The notes: generated from the letters alone by a model not told the origin. A stretch of DNA of 64,000 nt from Stenotrophomonas maltophilia (GCF_025642255.1 NZ_CP106759.1:2135501-2199500), one strand, 5' to 3'. Counted from the stretch's first letter, positions 18,429 through 29,360 are shown. Made by a program: numbers and translations.

Positions 18429-19169
18429 ATGTCCGCCATCAACCTGAACCTGCCCGCGTTCAACGCCGGCGCCACGCTCGGCTCGCTGCTGAGCCTGTCC
18501 ACCGCCTTCGTCCTCGGTGCCGCCATCGGCCTGGAGCGCCAGCTGCGCCAACGTACCGCAGGGCTGCGCACCAACACGCTGGTAGCCGTCGGCGCGGCGG
18601 TGTTCGTCGACCTGGCTGTCCGTTTCCACGACCTGTACGGCGGGCCGCCGTCGCCGCTGCACGTGGTCGCCTACGTGATCTCCGGTGTCGGCTTCCTGGG
18701 CGCGGGCGCGATCATGAAGGAGGGCGCGCAGGTCTCGGGCCTGAACACCGCCGCCACCCTGTGGGGCTCGGCGGCAGTGGGGGCCTGTGCCGGCATCAAG
18801 CTGTTGCCGGAGGCGGTGATGGCCACGCTGTTCGTGCTCGCCGCCAACACGCTGCTGCGGCCGGTGGTCAACCGCATCCAGCGGCAGCCCTTGCCGGAGA
18901 CGTTCAGCGAAGCCGTCTATGCCATCAATGTCGTCTGCCAGCGCGAACAGCAGGCCGAGGTACTGGATCGCCTGCTGCTGTTGCTGGAACAGGCCCAGTA
19001 CCCCGTGCGCGCGGTGGACCACCATCCGTTCGGCGAGCGCGATGTGGAGATCGAAGCGGTGCTGTATGCCACCACCGCCGATGGCGACGAGCTGGATGCG
19101 GTCCTGGCGGCGTTGTCCACCACGCCCGGCGTCCTGCAGGGGTTCTGGAATGCCAGCCTGGAGGAGTGA
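18429..19169 (+). CDS. mgtC: MgtC/SapB family protein
   Basis: The 246-residue protein has an N-terminal MgtC-type membrane domain: LSTAFVLGAAIGLERQLRQR, AGLRTNTLVAVGAAVFV, GVGFLGAGAIMKEG, and SGLNTAATLWGSAAVGACAG. A soluble ACT-like C-terminal domain with alternating beta strands follows. MgtC proteins support growth in low Mg2+ and, in Salmonella, inhibit the F-type ATP synthase. ATG 18429 follows GGGGAG. It lies 30 bases after mgtA, so it is probably the last gene of the magnesium operon. Confidence 0.92.
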   Translation: MSAINLNLPAFNAGATLGSLLSLSTAFVLGAAIGLERQLRQRTAGLRTNTLVAVGAAVFVDLAVRFHDLYGGPPSPLHVVAYVISGVGFLGAGAIMKEGAQVSGLNTAATLWGSAAVGACAGIKLLPEAVMATLFVLAANTLLRPVVNRIQRQPLPETFSEAVYAINVVCQREQQAEVLDRLLLLLEQAQYPVRAVDHHPFGERDVEIEAVLYATTADGDELDAVLAALSTTPGVLQGFWNASLEE

Positions 19170-19288
19170 CGCGAGATCATCGCGCGCACGTGCAGCGCGG
19201 CAGCCGCTGCCGTCCAGGTGCACACGCCCAGCCACGGGAGGCAGAGCCGGCTTTGCTATCCTTTCCATCCCGCCAGGGAACTGTCCCG

Positions 19289-20336
19289 ATGCCTTCGCTG
19301 TCGTCCCGCCGTCCACTGGTGCTGCTGGCCTTGATCGTCTCCGTAGTGGCGATCTTCCTGCTCGACACGTTGACCGACTACGCGGTGGCAGCCGCCTGCT
19401 TCTATGCAGCGGTGATCCTGGCAGCCTCGCGGGTGCTTTCGCCGCGCGGATTGCTGGCCCTGGCCGTAGCCTGTGTCGCCCTGACCGGCCTGAGCTTCGT
19501 GCTGACGCGTTTCGGCACCTACCGCATCGGTCTGGTCAATTCGGTGATCGGTATGCTGGTGATCGCCATCACCACCTGGCTGACGCTGAAAATGGAAGCC
19601 GCCAAGGCCGCCGTGCAGGAGGCGCAGGCACGCCTGCTGCGGGTCGCCCGCGCGTCCACCGTCGGCGAGCTGACCACGTCCATCGCGCACGAGGTGAACC
19701 AGCCGCTGGCGGCCATTGCCAGCAGCGCCGACGCCTGCCAGCGCTGGCTGGCGCAGGAACCGCCGAATGTTGACAAGGCACGGCAGGCGCTGTCACGCAT
19801 CCTCGCCGACGCGCATCGTGCCGGCGATGTGATCGCCCGCATCCGCGGACTGACCCGGGGTGCGGCACCCCAGCGCGACACCTTCGACCTGAATCAGGCC
19901 GTGGAGGAAATGCTTGCGCTCTCGCGCAGCGAACTCGATCAGCATGGGGTGACCGTGGCCCTGCTGCTGGAGCCGGACCTGCCGCCGGTGCAGGCCGACC
20001 GCGTGCAGGTGCAGCAGGTGATCGGCAACCTGATTCTCAATGCCGTCGATGCGATGGAAGGCGTAGCGGTGGCCGAACGCCGGCTGTCACTGCTGAGCCG
20101 GCGCGACGGGCAACGGATCACCCTGAGCGTGCGCGACCGTGGCATCGGCCTGCCGGCGGAACAGCCGGAGCGCGTGTTCGAGGCGTTCTGGACCACGAAG
20201 TCGAGCGGACTCGGCCTGGGCCTGAGCTTGAGCCGCTCCATGATCGAGGCCAATGACGGCCACATCCGCGCGGAACGCGTTGCCGGCGGTGGCGCCTGCT
20301 TCGTGTTCGACCTGCCTGTTGCCATCGGGGACCGCC

Positions 20337-20344
<8 letters not shown>
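19289..20344 (+). CDS. membrane histidine kinase, FixL/DctB-like C-terminus
   Basis: The 351-residue kinase has about four N-terminal membrane helices with almost no periplasmic domain and no PAS domain. HisKA is ASTVGELTTSIAHEVNQPLA (phospho-His in AHEVNQ). HATPase_c includes NLILNAVDAMEG and TKSSGLGLGLSLSRSMIE. The HEVNQPL form is typical of FixL/DctB/AauS-type kinases paired with FixJ-family regulators, and the next gene is one. The regulator start lies inside this gene's last codons (eight-base overlap). The signal is unknown; sensing within the membrane is likely. Confidence 0.88.
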
Positions 20345-21930
<1,586 letters not shown>

Positions 21931-21934
21931 AGCC

Positions 21935-21956
21935 GTGGCGGCCTGTGAGCCGCCAC
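21935..21956. terminator. bidirectional hairpin between blaL1 and the DUF411 gene
   Basis: GTGGCGGC and GCCGCCAC form an eight-base perfect stem with loop CTGTGA in the 40-base gap between two convergent genes. There is no long T-tract. Confidence 0.5.
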
Positions 21957-21970
21957 AGCAGCAGCGACCC

Positions 21971-22498
21971 TCAGCCGCCCTGGCCGTGGTGGGCGAACGG
22001 CTCGGTGCTGCCGTCACCGCGCACCAGTTCCACCGTGTACGGCTGCACATAACCGTCGGGCATCTCCATGCCGGGCGAACCGGCCGGCATGCCCGGCAGC
22101 ACCAGTCCACGCGCCGCAGGACGCTCCTTCAGCAGCCGCTTGATGTCCTCGGCCGGAACGTGCCCCTCCACCACATAGCCGTCGATCTCGGCGGTATGGC
22201 AGGACCCCTTGCCGACCGGCACACCCAGGCGCTGCTTGATCGGGTTCATGTCATCGGTATCCCGTACGTCCACCGCGAAGCCCGCGGCCTGCAGGTGTTC
22301 GATCCAGACGCCACAGCAACCGCAGCTGGCGGTCTTGTGGACGATGGCGGTCGGCAGCTGCGCATCGGGGACGGAGGCGGCATCGGCCGCTGCGTGGGCA
22401 TGGCCCGGCGCCGCGGCCACCTCTTCGGCTGCACGGGCGCAGCCGGCGCCGGACAGAATGCTGGCCAGCAGCAGGCCGAGAGAGAGAGAACGGTTCAT
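21971..22498 (-). CDS. DUF411 metal-binding periplasmic protein
   Basis: The 175-residue product has a signal sequence ending near ...GCARAAE (a lipobox LSGAGC is possible, but Gly at -1 and Ala at -2 are not decisive). The DUF411 domain shows KTASCGCCGVWIEHL, DTDDMNPIKQRLGVP, GSCHTAEIDGYVVEGHVPAE, and RGLVLPGMPAGSPGMEM. DUF411 proteins are found with copper and other metal resistance genes; CGCC and the C-H pair are likely ligands. The start at 22498 follows AAAGGA. It lies downstream of the CopL-like gene on the same strand, which supports a copper role. Confidence 0.82.
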   Translation of the reverse strand: MNRSLSLGLLLASILSGAGCARAAEEVAAAPGHAHAAADAASVPDAQLPTAIVHKTASCGCCGVWIEHLQAAGFAVDVRDTDDMNPIKQRLGVPVGKGSCHTAEIDGYVVEGHVPAEDIKRLLKERPAARGLVLPGMPAGSPGMEMPDGYVQPYTVELVRGDGSTEPFAHHGQGG

Positions 22499-22611
22499 CG
22501 TGTTGGTTCCTTTGTGCATGCGGGCGGAACGCCCGCGACCCACGCATCGAAGGCGCGGGAAAATCGGGAATGGGACAGGCAGGACAACAGGCGGCTGGCG
22601 CCTGCAGGCCA

Positions 22612-22953
22612 TCACACGATGGGAGGTCGCAACGCGTCGGTCAGGGGCGGCGGCACAGGCCGTCGTGCAAGGGCAGCGCGTGGCGCCTCACGCCAGGGTG
22701 TGATCGCCACGGCGGAAGAGGTCGCAGGCACGCCGGTACACGCGGGAGGGCACGGACACTCACTGGCTGCGCAGTCGCCCGATGATCGATCGCCGCAGCA
22801 TCCGGCCCGATCCACGGCCGTCTCATGCGACGCGGCGCAGTACTCCGTGTCGCCCTGTCCACCGTCGCCCGATGCAGCCCGCGCCAGCCCCGGTGCGGTC
22901 AGCACCAGGGCAACGAGCAACAGCCAGCGCAGCAGGAGAGCAGCAGCATTCAT
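22612..22953 (-). CDS. CopL-like Cys-rich metal-binding protein
   Basis: The 113-residue product has a leader helix (LLLRWLLLVALVLTAPGLARA), then a region with eight cysteines (YCAASHE, GCCGDRSSGDC, SECPCPPACTG) and a tail ending LRPPIV. Xanthomonas CopL proteins are short, begin with such a helix, bind copper, end in a Pro-rich RPPI tail and control copper resistance genes. The resemblance is good but not exact, because His/Met richness is low. Start choice among three nearby ATGs (22953, 22962, 22965) is uncertain. Confidence 0.55.
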   Translation of the reverse strand: MNAAALLLRWLLLVALVLTAPGLARAASGDGGQGDTEYCAASHETAVDRAGCCGDRSSGDCAASECPCPPACTGVPATSSAVAITPWREAPRAALARRPVPPPLTDALRPPIV

Positions 22954-23002
22954 CGCAGGCATCATAGCCGATGGGCGTGGCAGGCTGGGCCGCCGCCCGA
23001 CC

Positions 23003-25294
23003 CTATGCGGTGTTCGCGCTGCCTGTGTCTGCCCGCATGCGTACCGGAATCGACTTCGCCGCAGGCGTGCCGCTGAGGCGATCGTAGTAGTCCAGCGGCA
23101 GCAGCGCATTCAACTCAGGGTAGTAGCCCGCCAGCGCGCCCCGTGGCATGGGGTAGTCGAGCACGGTCAGCCCGTCGATGCGACGCCGCACGCCATCTGC
23201 GCTGAGCGTCTCCAGGCTGACCCGCGCCTCCTTCTCCAGACCGCGTGCCAGCCGGTCTTCGATGTTCATGAACACCACCCTGCGATCGTTGTATACGCCG
23301 CGATAGCGGTCGTTGTAGCTGTAGATGGTGGTGTTGAACTGGTCATGCGAACGCACCGTGGCCAGTCGCAGCATGTCAGGATCATCCACCGGGTCGTCCA
23401 CATCCAGGCCCGGCATCACCAGGATGTTGGCCTTGCCGTTGGCGGTGGGCCACACCCGGCGGCGCGGTGCAATGTCCAGATGGAAGCCGTGCGGCTGCCG
23501 GATGCGCTCATTGAAGCCTGCATAGATCTGCGGGTACACGGCAGCGATCAGGTCACGGATCCGCGCATAGTCATGCCTGCAACCTGCCCAGTCGACCCTG
23601 CTGTCCGGCAGCGTCGCCATCGCCATGCGACAGACGATCTCGACCTCCGGCAGCAGCTGGTCGCTGGCCGGCTCAAGAACACCGCGCGAAGCGGTCACGT
23701 TCGACATCGCATCCTCGATCGTCACGAACTGCTCGCCTGCGGGCGTGACGATACGTTCCGAGCGCGCCACCACCGGCAGGATCAGCGCATCGCGCCCATG
23801 CACCAGGTGCCCGCGGTTGAGCTTGGTGGCGATACCCACCGTCAGCTGCAGGCTGCGCATGGCTTCGTAGGCCCGGGGCGTGTCCGGCACGGCATGGATG
23901 AAATTGCCGCCCAGCCCGACGAACACCCTGGCGCTGCCATCGAGCATGGCCTCGATCGACTCGACCACATGATGCCCGTGCTCCCGCGGCGGATTGAAAC
24001 CGAACACCTCCTGAAGGCGATCCAGATACGCTGCCGCCGGCTTCTCGTCGATGCCGACGGTACGATCGCCCTGCACGTTGGAATGACCCCGGATCGGGCC
24101 GATCCCCGCCCCCGGCTTGCCGAAGTTGCCGCGCAGCATCAGCAGATTGGCGACCTGCTGCAGCAGCCGCGAACCATACTGGTGCTGGGTCAGGCCCATG
24201 CCATAGCAGATCACCGTGGCACTGGAGCGGATGTAGATCTCGGCGCAGCGCCGGATCTGCGCCTCCGAGATGCCGGAGACCCTGACGATGTCGTCCCAGT
24301 CCTGCGCCATCACGTCCGCGCGCAAGGCCTCCAGGCCGACCGTATGTTCATCCAGGAACCGATGGTCGAGCACGCGCTGGCCCTGTGCCTCGCGCTCGAA
24401 CATCACCTTCATCATGCCTTTGATCAGCGCCAGATCACCGCCGATGCGGATATGCACGAATTCGCTGCTGATCTCGGTGGAGCCGAAGGTCGCCATCTGC
24501 ACCACATCCTGCGGCTCGGCAAACCGGATCAGGGCGCGCTCGGGCATCGGGTTGACCGCCACGATCGGCACGCCGCGCCTGCGCGCCTCGACCAGGTTGC
24601 CCATCATCCGCGGCGAATTGGTGCCGGTGTTCTGGCCGATCACGAAGATCGCCTCGGCGTGCTCGAAATCCTCCAGGACGATGGTGCCCTTGCCCACACC
24701 GATGGAAGGTGGCAGGCCACGGCTGGTCGGCTCGTGGCACATGTTCGAACAATCGGGGAAGTTGTTGGTGCCGAACTCGCGTACGAAGATCGAATACAGG
24801 AACGCCGCCTCGTTCGGCGTGCGGCCCGACGTGTAGAACTCGGCCTGATGCGGGCTGTCCAGTGACCGCAGGTGACGGCCGATGAGTGCGAACGCCTCGT
24901 CCCAGCTGCATGGCACATAGTGGTCGGTGGCTGCGTCGTAACGCATCGGCTCGGTCAGCCGGCCCTGCATTTCCAGCCAGTAGTCGGTCCGCTCCATCAG
25001 CTCGCTGACGGTATAACGCGCGAACAGCTCGCGATCCGCCCGGAACCGGGTCGCCTCCCAGGCCAGTGCCTTGGCCCCGTTCTCGCAGAACTCCAGTTTC
25101 CTGCGCTCGTCGGCGTCGGGGAAGGCGCAGCTGGGACATTTGAAGCCAGCGGGCTGGTTCATCGCCAGCAGTGCCCTGGAGCCGTTGCCGATCACGCTCT
25201 GCTGCAGCAGAACCCGGGCGGTGGCGCCGGCCGCACCCCAGCCGCCTGCGGGCTGGTTGTAGGGCTTGTAACGGGGTGGTTTCTGCTCGGACAT
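23003..25294 (-). CDS. FdhF/YdeP-family molybdopterin oxidoreductase
   Basis: The 763-residue protein matches the YdeP branch of the DMSO reductase/formate dehydrogenase superfamily. N-terminal CPSCAFPD...CENGAKALAWE binds the cofactor or cluster region, and PDCSNMCHEP lies near the usual active-site position. Further marks are IFVIGQNTGTNSPRMM, YGMGLTQHQYG, LRGNFGKPGAGIGPIRGHSN and a C-terminal molydopterin-dinucleotide domain (VRSHDQFNTTIYS). No in-frame TGA appears, so it is not a selenocysteine enzyme. E. coli YdeP is linked to acid resistance; the substrate is unknown. FdhD, which sulfurates the Mo cofactor of formate dehydrogenases, is encoded divergently next door. Confidence 0.9.
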   Translation of the reverse strand: MSEQKPPRYKPYNQPAGGWGAAGATARVLLQQSVIGNGSRALLAMNQPAGFKCPSCAFPDADERRKLEFCENGAKALAWEATRFRADRELFARYTVSELMERTDYWLEMQGRLTEPMRYDAATDHYVPCSWDEAFALIGRHLRSLDSPHQAEFYTSGRTPNEAAFLYSIFVREFGTNNFPDCSNMCHEPTSRGLPPSIGVGKGTIVLEDFEHAEAIFVIGQNTGTNSPRMMGNLVEARRRGVPIVAVNPMPERALIRFAEPQDVVQMATFGSTEISSEFVHIRIGGDLALIKGMMKVMFEREAQGQRVLDHRFLDEHTVGLEALRADVMAQDWDDIVRVSGISEAQIRRCAEIYIRSSATVICYGMGLTQHQYGSRLLQQVANLLMLRGNFGKPGAGIGPIRGHSNVQGDRTVGIDEKPAAAYLDRLQEVFGFNPPREHGHHVVESIEAMLDGSARVFVGLGGNFIHAVPDTPRAYEAMRSLQLTVGIATKLNRGHLVHGRDALILPVVARSERIVTPAGEQFVTIEDAMSNVTASRGVLEPASDQLLPEVEIVCRMAMATLPDSRVDWAGCRHDYARIRDLIAAVYPQIYAGFNERIRQPHGFHLDIAPRRRVWPTANGKANILVMPGLDVDDPVDDPDMLRLATVRSHDQFNTTIYSYNDRYRGVYNDRRVVFMNIEDRLARGLEKEARVSLETLSADGVRRRIDGLTVLDYPMPRGALAGYYPELNALLPLDYYDRLSGTPAAKSIPVRMRADTGSANTA

Positions 25295-25303
25295 GTTCGA
25301 AGA

Positions 25304-25315
25304 CCTGGCGCCAGG
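25304..25315. promoter_or_regulatory. 12-base palindrome just upstream of the ydeP-like start
   Basis: CCTGGCGCCAGG is a perfect palindrome ten bases upstream of the leftward start. It overlaps the only possible ribosome-binding region of that gene. It may be an operator or chance in GC-rich DNA. The rest of the 212-base gap to fdhD shows nothing else I can support. Confidence 0.25.
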
Positions 25316-25506
25316 AGACGAGACTGCGAAGGGCACGACAGACAGAGTCAAGCACGGCCGGGACCACTTCGCCAGAGCCGCCCCGAATCTTCCGGCGCGC
25401 CCCCTCCGGGTCGACGGAGTCTGCTGCATTGCCACGGACGCACTGCGCTATCCTCGGGGCGTGGGGCAGCAGCCCATGACACGCTCACTCTGTCCGGACA
25501 CTCTGC

Positions 25507-26361
25507 ATGGCTGACTCGCCCCCGCCGCCCTCTCCGCCTGCCGGCACCGCGCAGCGCACGTTGCAGCGCTGGCGCGAGGGCGGGCTGCAGGTGCAGGCGC
25601 AGGCCGACGTGGTCGCCGAAGAGGTGCCGGTAGCGCTGCACTACAACGGCACCGTGTTCGCCGTGATGATGGCCACGCCCTGTGACCTGGAGGACTTTGC
25701 GCTCGGTTTCTCGCTCAGCGAGGGCTTGATCACCACGCCGACGCAGCTGCTCTCGATCGATGTGGCGCCGCAGCTGGAAGGCATCGAACTGCGGATGACG
25801 GTTGCCGCCGAGGCACCGGGCGCCGGTCTGGATCCGGCCGATGGCCGCCTGCTGCCCGGCCGTGGCGGCTGCGGCCTGTGCGGAACACGGCAGCTCGAGG
25901 ATGTGCTGCGGCCCCTGCCCCCGGTACGCGAACGACGGACCTACGCGCCGGCGGCCCTGCAGCGGGCACTGGCCACGCTGTCGCAGCACCAGCCGATGAA
26001 TGCGGCCAGCGGCTCCACCCACGCGGCCGCCTGGGCCGACGCCAACGGGCGCATCGGCTGGGTGCGCGAGGACGTGGGCCGCCACAATGCACTGGACAAG
26101 CTGATCGGCGCCCTGCATCACAACGAGCACGCCATCGACGGTGGACTGCTGCTGATTTCCAGCCGGGCCAGCTACGAGATGGTCAGCAAAGCAGTGCGCG
26201 CCGGTACCAGCGTACTGGCCGCCGTGTCCGCGCCAACGGCGTTGGCGATCGATCTGGCGCGCAGCGCAGGGCTGTGCCTGGTCGGCTTCGCCCGCGGCAG
26301 TGGATTCAATGTGTACACCCATCCAGAGCGGTTGCGGCCGGAAGACATGCCAACGGCATGA
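25507..26361 (+). CDS. fdhD: formate dehydrogenase accessory sulfurtransferase FdhD
   Basis: The 284-residue protein has EEVPVALHYNGTVFAVMMATPCDLEDFALGFS in segments typical of FdhD. The catalytic loop is RGGCGLCGTRQLEDVL (Cys 122 and Cys 125), and VREDVGRHNALDKLIGA, SSRASYEMVSKAVRAG and LVGFARGSGFNVYTH are C-terminal marks. It carries sulfur from IscS to the Mo-bisMGD cofactor of formate-dehydrogenase-like enzymes. It is divergent from the YdeP-type gene, its likely client. Confidence 0.94.
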   Translation: MADSPPPPSPPAGTAQRTLQRWREGGLQVQAQADVVAEEVPVALHYNGTVFAVMMATPCDLEDFALGFSLSEGLITTPTQLLSIDVAPQLEGIELRMTVAAEAPGAGLDPADGRLLPGRGGCGLCGTRQLEDVLRPLPPVRERRTYAPAALQRALATLSQHQPMNAASGSTHAAAWADANGRIGWVREDVGRHNALDKLIGALHHNEHAIDGGLLLISSRASYEMVSKAVRAGTSVLAAVSAPTALAIDLARSAGLCLVGFARGSGFNVYTHPERLRPEDMPTA

Positions 26362-26369
26362 ACGCGGCC

Positions 26370-26386
26370 ATGGCGGGACCCGCCAT
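26370..26386. terminator. hairpin between fdhD and the tetR gene
   Basis: ATGGCGG and CCGCCAT pair around a three-base loop in the 44-base gap between convergent genes. The stem is short and lacks a T-tract. Confidence 0.35.
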
Positions 26387-26405
26387 CGTCAGTGGGCAAC
26401 CCCCA

Positions 26406-26951
26406 TCATCGGCCGGGTGACAACAGGCCCGCGATGCGCTCGGCCACCTGGGCGCGCACCGCGTCGTCCAGCTGTCCTTCGTACATGGCCTCGTAGATCC
26501 ACAGCCCATCGGCCGCCAACCGTGCCACGAAATTGTCCAGCGCCGCAGGATCAACCACGCCGGCCGGCGGCGGCGATGGCGCCCAGCGCTGCACGGCCGG
26601 GCTCCATGGCCGCTCACCGGCCTCCGGGTCCACCGATTCGAGCATGAACATCAGCTCGGCGCGCGTCGCGCTCTGCGCCGACACGCGGACGAAGGTCTGA
26701 TAGCGCTCGAGCGCCGTGGCCTCGCTGGCACGCTTTCCGAGCAGCGCTTCCATCGATGCCTCCCAGTTGTGCACCAGGTGCTCGTCGATGCCGCGCAGCA
26801 GTGCCTCGCGCGACGGGAAGTGATACAGCAGGCCGCCGCGCGTGAGGCCGGCTTCTGCCGCCACCGACTCGAAGGTCACCGCGCGCACGCCGTCTCGATT
26901 GATCACGTTGACGGCGGCATCGAGGATGCGCTGGCGCTTGCTGGTTCTCAT
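26406..26951 (-). CDS. TetR-family repressor of the adjacent efflux gene
   Basis: The 181-residue protein has an N-terminal TetR helix-turn-helix (RQRILDAAVNVINRDGVRAV, then SVAAEAGLTRGGLLYHFPSR) and a variable ligand domain. It starts four bases after the MFS stop, on the same strand, so pump and repressor are one transcript. The perfect inverted repeat at 28520-28545 upstream of the pump is the likely binding site. Confidence 0.9.
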   Translation of the reverse strand: MRTSKRQRILDAAVNVINRDGVRAVTFESVAAEAGLTRGGLLYHFPSREALLRGIDEHLVHNWEASMEALLGKRASEATALERYQTFVRVSAQSATRAELMFMLESVDPEAGERPWSPAVQRWAPSPPPAGVVDPAALDNFVARLAADGLWIYEAMYEGQLDDAVRAQVAERIAGLLSPGR

Positions 26952-26955
26952 CGCA

Positions 26956-28488
26956 CTACTTTACGCGATCGGCCGCTCCCTCGCGGCTCCCCGCCCGCCC
27001 GCGCAGCAGGCGCGCGATCAGCGCTGCACCCACGGCCAGCACCGCGGTGATGACCAGCAGCACGATCTGGTAGCTGCGGTCATAGGCGGCGGTGGCGCCG
27101 GCGAACCACTCGCCCGGGCCGGCTTCGCGGGCGACCTGCTGCGCCTGGGCGAATCCTTCCCGCGCCAGTGCCGGAACATCCGCCGATACCGGCAGGAAGG
27201 CGCCGTACATCGCTGCGCCCAGGCTGCCCAGCATCGCCACCGCCAGCAGGCCGCCGAATTCGTAGGAGACCTCCTCCACGGAGGACGCCATGCCCGCACG
27301 GTGCGCAGGCACGTTGTTGAGGATGGCGGTGGATGCGACCGAGATTGCCGAGCCCATGCCGAACCCGGTGATCGCCATGCCGGCGACGACCCAGCCCAGT
27401 CCGTGCGGAAAACCGAATGCGACCACGCCCACGCCCAGTGCCCCCGCGGCCAGTCCGCCGCAGATCAGCGGACGCAGGCCGACGCGGTGCAGGATGCTGC
27501 CGCCGAGCAGCGCGCTGGGCAGGCTGCCCAGCGCCGCCACCGATACCAGCAGGCCCGCCTGCAATGGCGTGAATCCGGCGACCAGCTGGAAACGCTGGGT
27601 GGTCAGCAGTTGCAGGCCCGCCATCGCAAACAGGGTGAACACCGCAGACAGCGTACCGGCCAGGAATGCCGGATTGCGGAAGATCGCGAAGTCCAGCAGT
27701 GGATGCGGCAGGCGCTGCTGGCGGCGGGCAAAGGCGGCGCCCGCCATCAGCGCCAGCACCGATGCCGCCGCGCCGAGGCCATAGGAAGGCGGCGTGGCGA
27801 TCAGCGATTTGATCGCCAGCACCAGCCCCGACAGCGCCGCCAGCGCCAGCAGCGAGGACAGCAGATCCCACGGCCGGGACGTGTCGCGCTGCCCCTCCGG
27901 CGCCAGCAGCAGCGTCGCGACGAAGGCCACGATCACCACCGGCACGTTGACCAGGAACACCGATCCCCACCAGAAATGCTGCAGCAGCCAGCCACCGATG
28001 ATCGGTCCGAGCGCGGCGCCGACGATCGCCACCGAGCCCCAGATCGCGATGGCGATGTTGCGCTCACGCTCTTCATGGAAGCTGAGGCCGATCAGCGCGA
28101 GCGTGGCAGGCATCATCGCCGCGGCGCCCACGGCGAGCAGCGCACGGGCAGCGATCAACTGCGCTGCGGTGACAGAGAACGCTGCCGCCAGCGAAGCCAC
28201 GCCGAAGACCACCAGGCCGATCAGGAACATGCGACGGTGACCGATGCGGTCGCCCAGCGTGCCCGCACCGAGCAGCAGGCCAGCCATCACCAGTGGATAG
28301 GCATTGATGATCCACAGCGCCTGACCCGCGCTGGCGGAAAGTTCTGCCGTCAGCGTGGGCAGCGCCGTGTACAGCACCGAGTTGTCCAGCGTCACCAGCA
28401 GCAGGCCGGCGGCCACCGTGAACAACAGCGACCAGCGCCGGGCACGGGACAGAGCCGGAGCATCGGCCAAGGACTGGGACAAGGCCAT
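26956..28488 (-). CDS. DHA2-family (14-helix) MFS drug efflux transporter, SmvA-like
   Basis: The 510-residue transporter opens with LLLVTLDNSVLYTALPTLTA, the DHA2 motif D1, and continues with GAGTLGDRIGHRRMFLIGLV (motif A) and ARALLAVGAAAMMPATLALI (motif C-like region). Fourteen hydrophobic segments are visible. SmvA/EmrB-type pumps export cationic biocides, dyes and quinolones by proton antiport. No EmrA-like adaptor is present, which favours the SmvA type. ATG 28488 is used; the ten upstream in-frame residues are not membrane-like. Confidence 0.88.
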   Translation of the reverse strand: MALSQSLADAPALSRARRWSLLFTVAAGLLLVTLDNSVLYTALPTLTAELSASAGQALWIINAYPLVMAGLLLGAGTLGDRIGHRRMFLIGLVVFGVASLAAAFSVTAAQLIAARALLAVGAAAMMPATLALIGLSFHEERERNIAIAIWGSVAIVGAALGPIIGGWLLQHFWWGSVFLVNVPVVIVAFVATLLLAPEGQRDTSRPWDLLSSLLALAALSGLVLAIKSLIATPPSYGLGAAASVLALMAGAAFARRQQRLPHPLLDFAIFRNPAFLAGTLSAVFTLFAMAGLQLLTTQRFQLVAGFTPLQAGLLVSVAALGSLPSALLGGSILHRVGLRPLICGGLAAGALGVGVVAFGFPHGLGWVVAGMAITGFGMGSAISVASTAILNNVPAHRAGMASSVEEVSYEFGGLLAVAMLGSLGAAMYGAFLPVSADVPALAREGFAQAQQVAREAGPGEWFAGATAAYDRSYQIVLLVITAVLAVGAALIARLLRGRAGSREGAADRVK

Positions 28489-28519
28489 GGGAAACAAACC
28501 TGGGCAAGAAGGTTCCATT

Positions 28520-28545
28520 AACTATACCGGATGTCCTGTATAGTT
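28520..28545. promoter_or_regulatory. TetR-type operator upstream of the MFS gene
   Basis: AACTATAC and GTATAGTT are perfect inverted repeats separated by ten bases, 32 bases upstream of the pump start. The AT-rich arms contain -10-like TATA elements, so a bound repressor would block the promoter. Confidence 0.6.
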
Positions 28546-28613
28546 ATAGCGCTGCAGCGACACGTTCAGGTTTCGACCCAGGCGCTGTTCAGCCCCGGCA
28601 GGCGCCGCTGGTG

Positions 28614-29360
28614 CTACCTGCAGTCCACCGGTAACGCCGCCACCGCCGCGACCACCTGTTCCTGCATGCCCTGCCCCACGGCCATGTCGAGTTCGCCCGC
28701 GATGTCACCGTGCTGGCGCCGCAGCTCGTCCTCGCACAGGCTGCGCACCCGGGCCCGCGCGTTCGCCCGCAGCGACGCACAGCGCCAGTCCGCGTCGCCG
28801 AGCGGCAGTACCGAATAAACCACGCTGTTGCATGCGTTGGAGGCCCGCTCGCGCAGCGTATGCCCACCGAAATCCCGCGGCGCCCTGCTGCGCGTGGGAT
28901 CGAAGTAGCTGTCCGGGAAGGTGCGTGCATACTGCTCGATATCGACGTGCAGCACGCGGCCACCGGCCGCTGCGAGGGGCAGCGGATCCGTGCAGCGGGC
29001 ACTGTCGGCGCGGTGCTGGATGTAACGGTAGATGGGACGGTCAAGGCCTGGATCCTCCGCAGTCACCGCACTCACCGCGGCCAGTACCGGCAGCGCGGCA
29101 CGGTTGGCCATGCGCGCGAGCAGCCCTGCCTCTGCCGGCCGGCAGCGGTCGCGCAGGGTTGCCACCAGCAGGAATGCCACGTCGTTGCGGAAGGCCGCAT
29201 CGTCCCCCATCCGCCGCTCGATCCGCTGCCGCATCTCGTCGGTGGGCGCCACGGAAGTGGCCTGCGGCGGCTGCGGCTGCGCTGTCCGCAGGTACAGCCA
29301 CCCGACCGCCGTGGCTGTCACCGCCAGCAGCGCCATCGCCAGTAGTGGACGCCCGCGCAT
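28614..29360 (-). CDS. membrane-anchored periplasmic protein, unknown (last gene of the Zur-type operon)
   Basis: The 248-residue protein has an N-terminal uncleaved-looking helix (PLLAMALLAVTATAVGWLYL) and then a soluble domain with six cysteines (RDRCRP, SARCTD, SNACNS, DWRCAS, SLCEDE, PVDC), suggesting disulfides or metal binding. I do not recognise a family. The ATG overlaps the stop of the upstream DUF3299 gene by one base, so it belongs to the ZrgA-ABC-DUF3299 transcript. Confidence 0.7.
   Translation of the reverse strand: MRGRPLLAMALLAVTATAVGWLYLRTAQPQPPQATSVAPTDEMRQRIERRMGDDAAFRNDVAFLLVATLRDRCRPAEAGLLARMANRAALPVLAAVSAVTAEDPGLDRPIYRYIQHRADSARCTDPLPLAAAGGRVLHVDIEQYARTFPDSYFDPTRSRAPRDFGGHTLRERASNACNSVVYSVLPLGDADWRCASLRANARARVRSLCEDELRRQHGDIAGELDMAVGQGMQEQVVAAVAALPVDCR

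Noticed and set aside
23003..25294. Selenocysteine formate dehydrogenase
   Set aside because: The gene has no in-frame TGA and follows the YdeP branch, which does not use selenocysteine.
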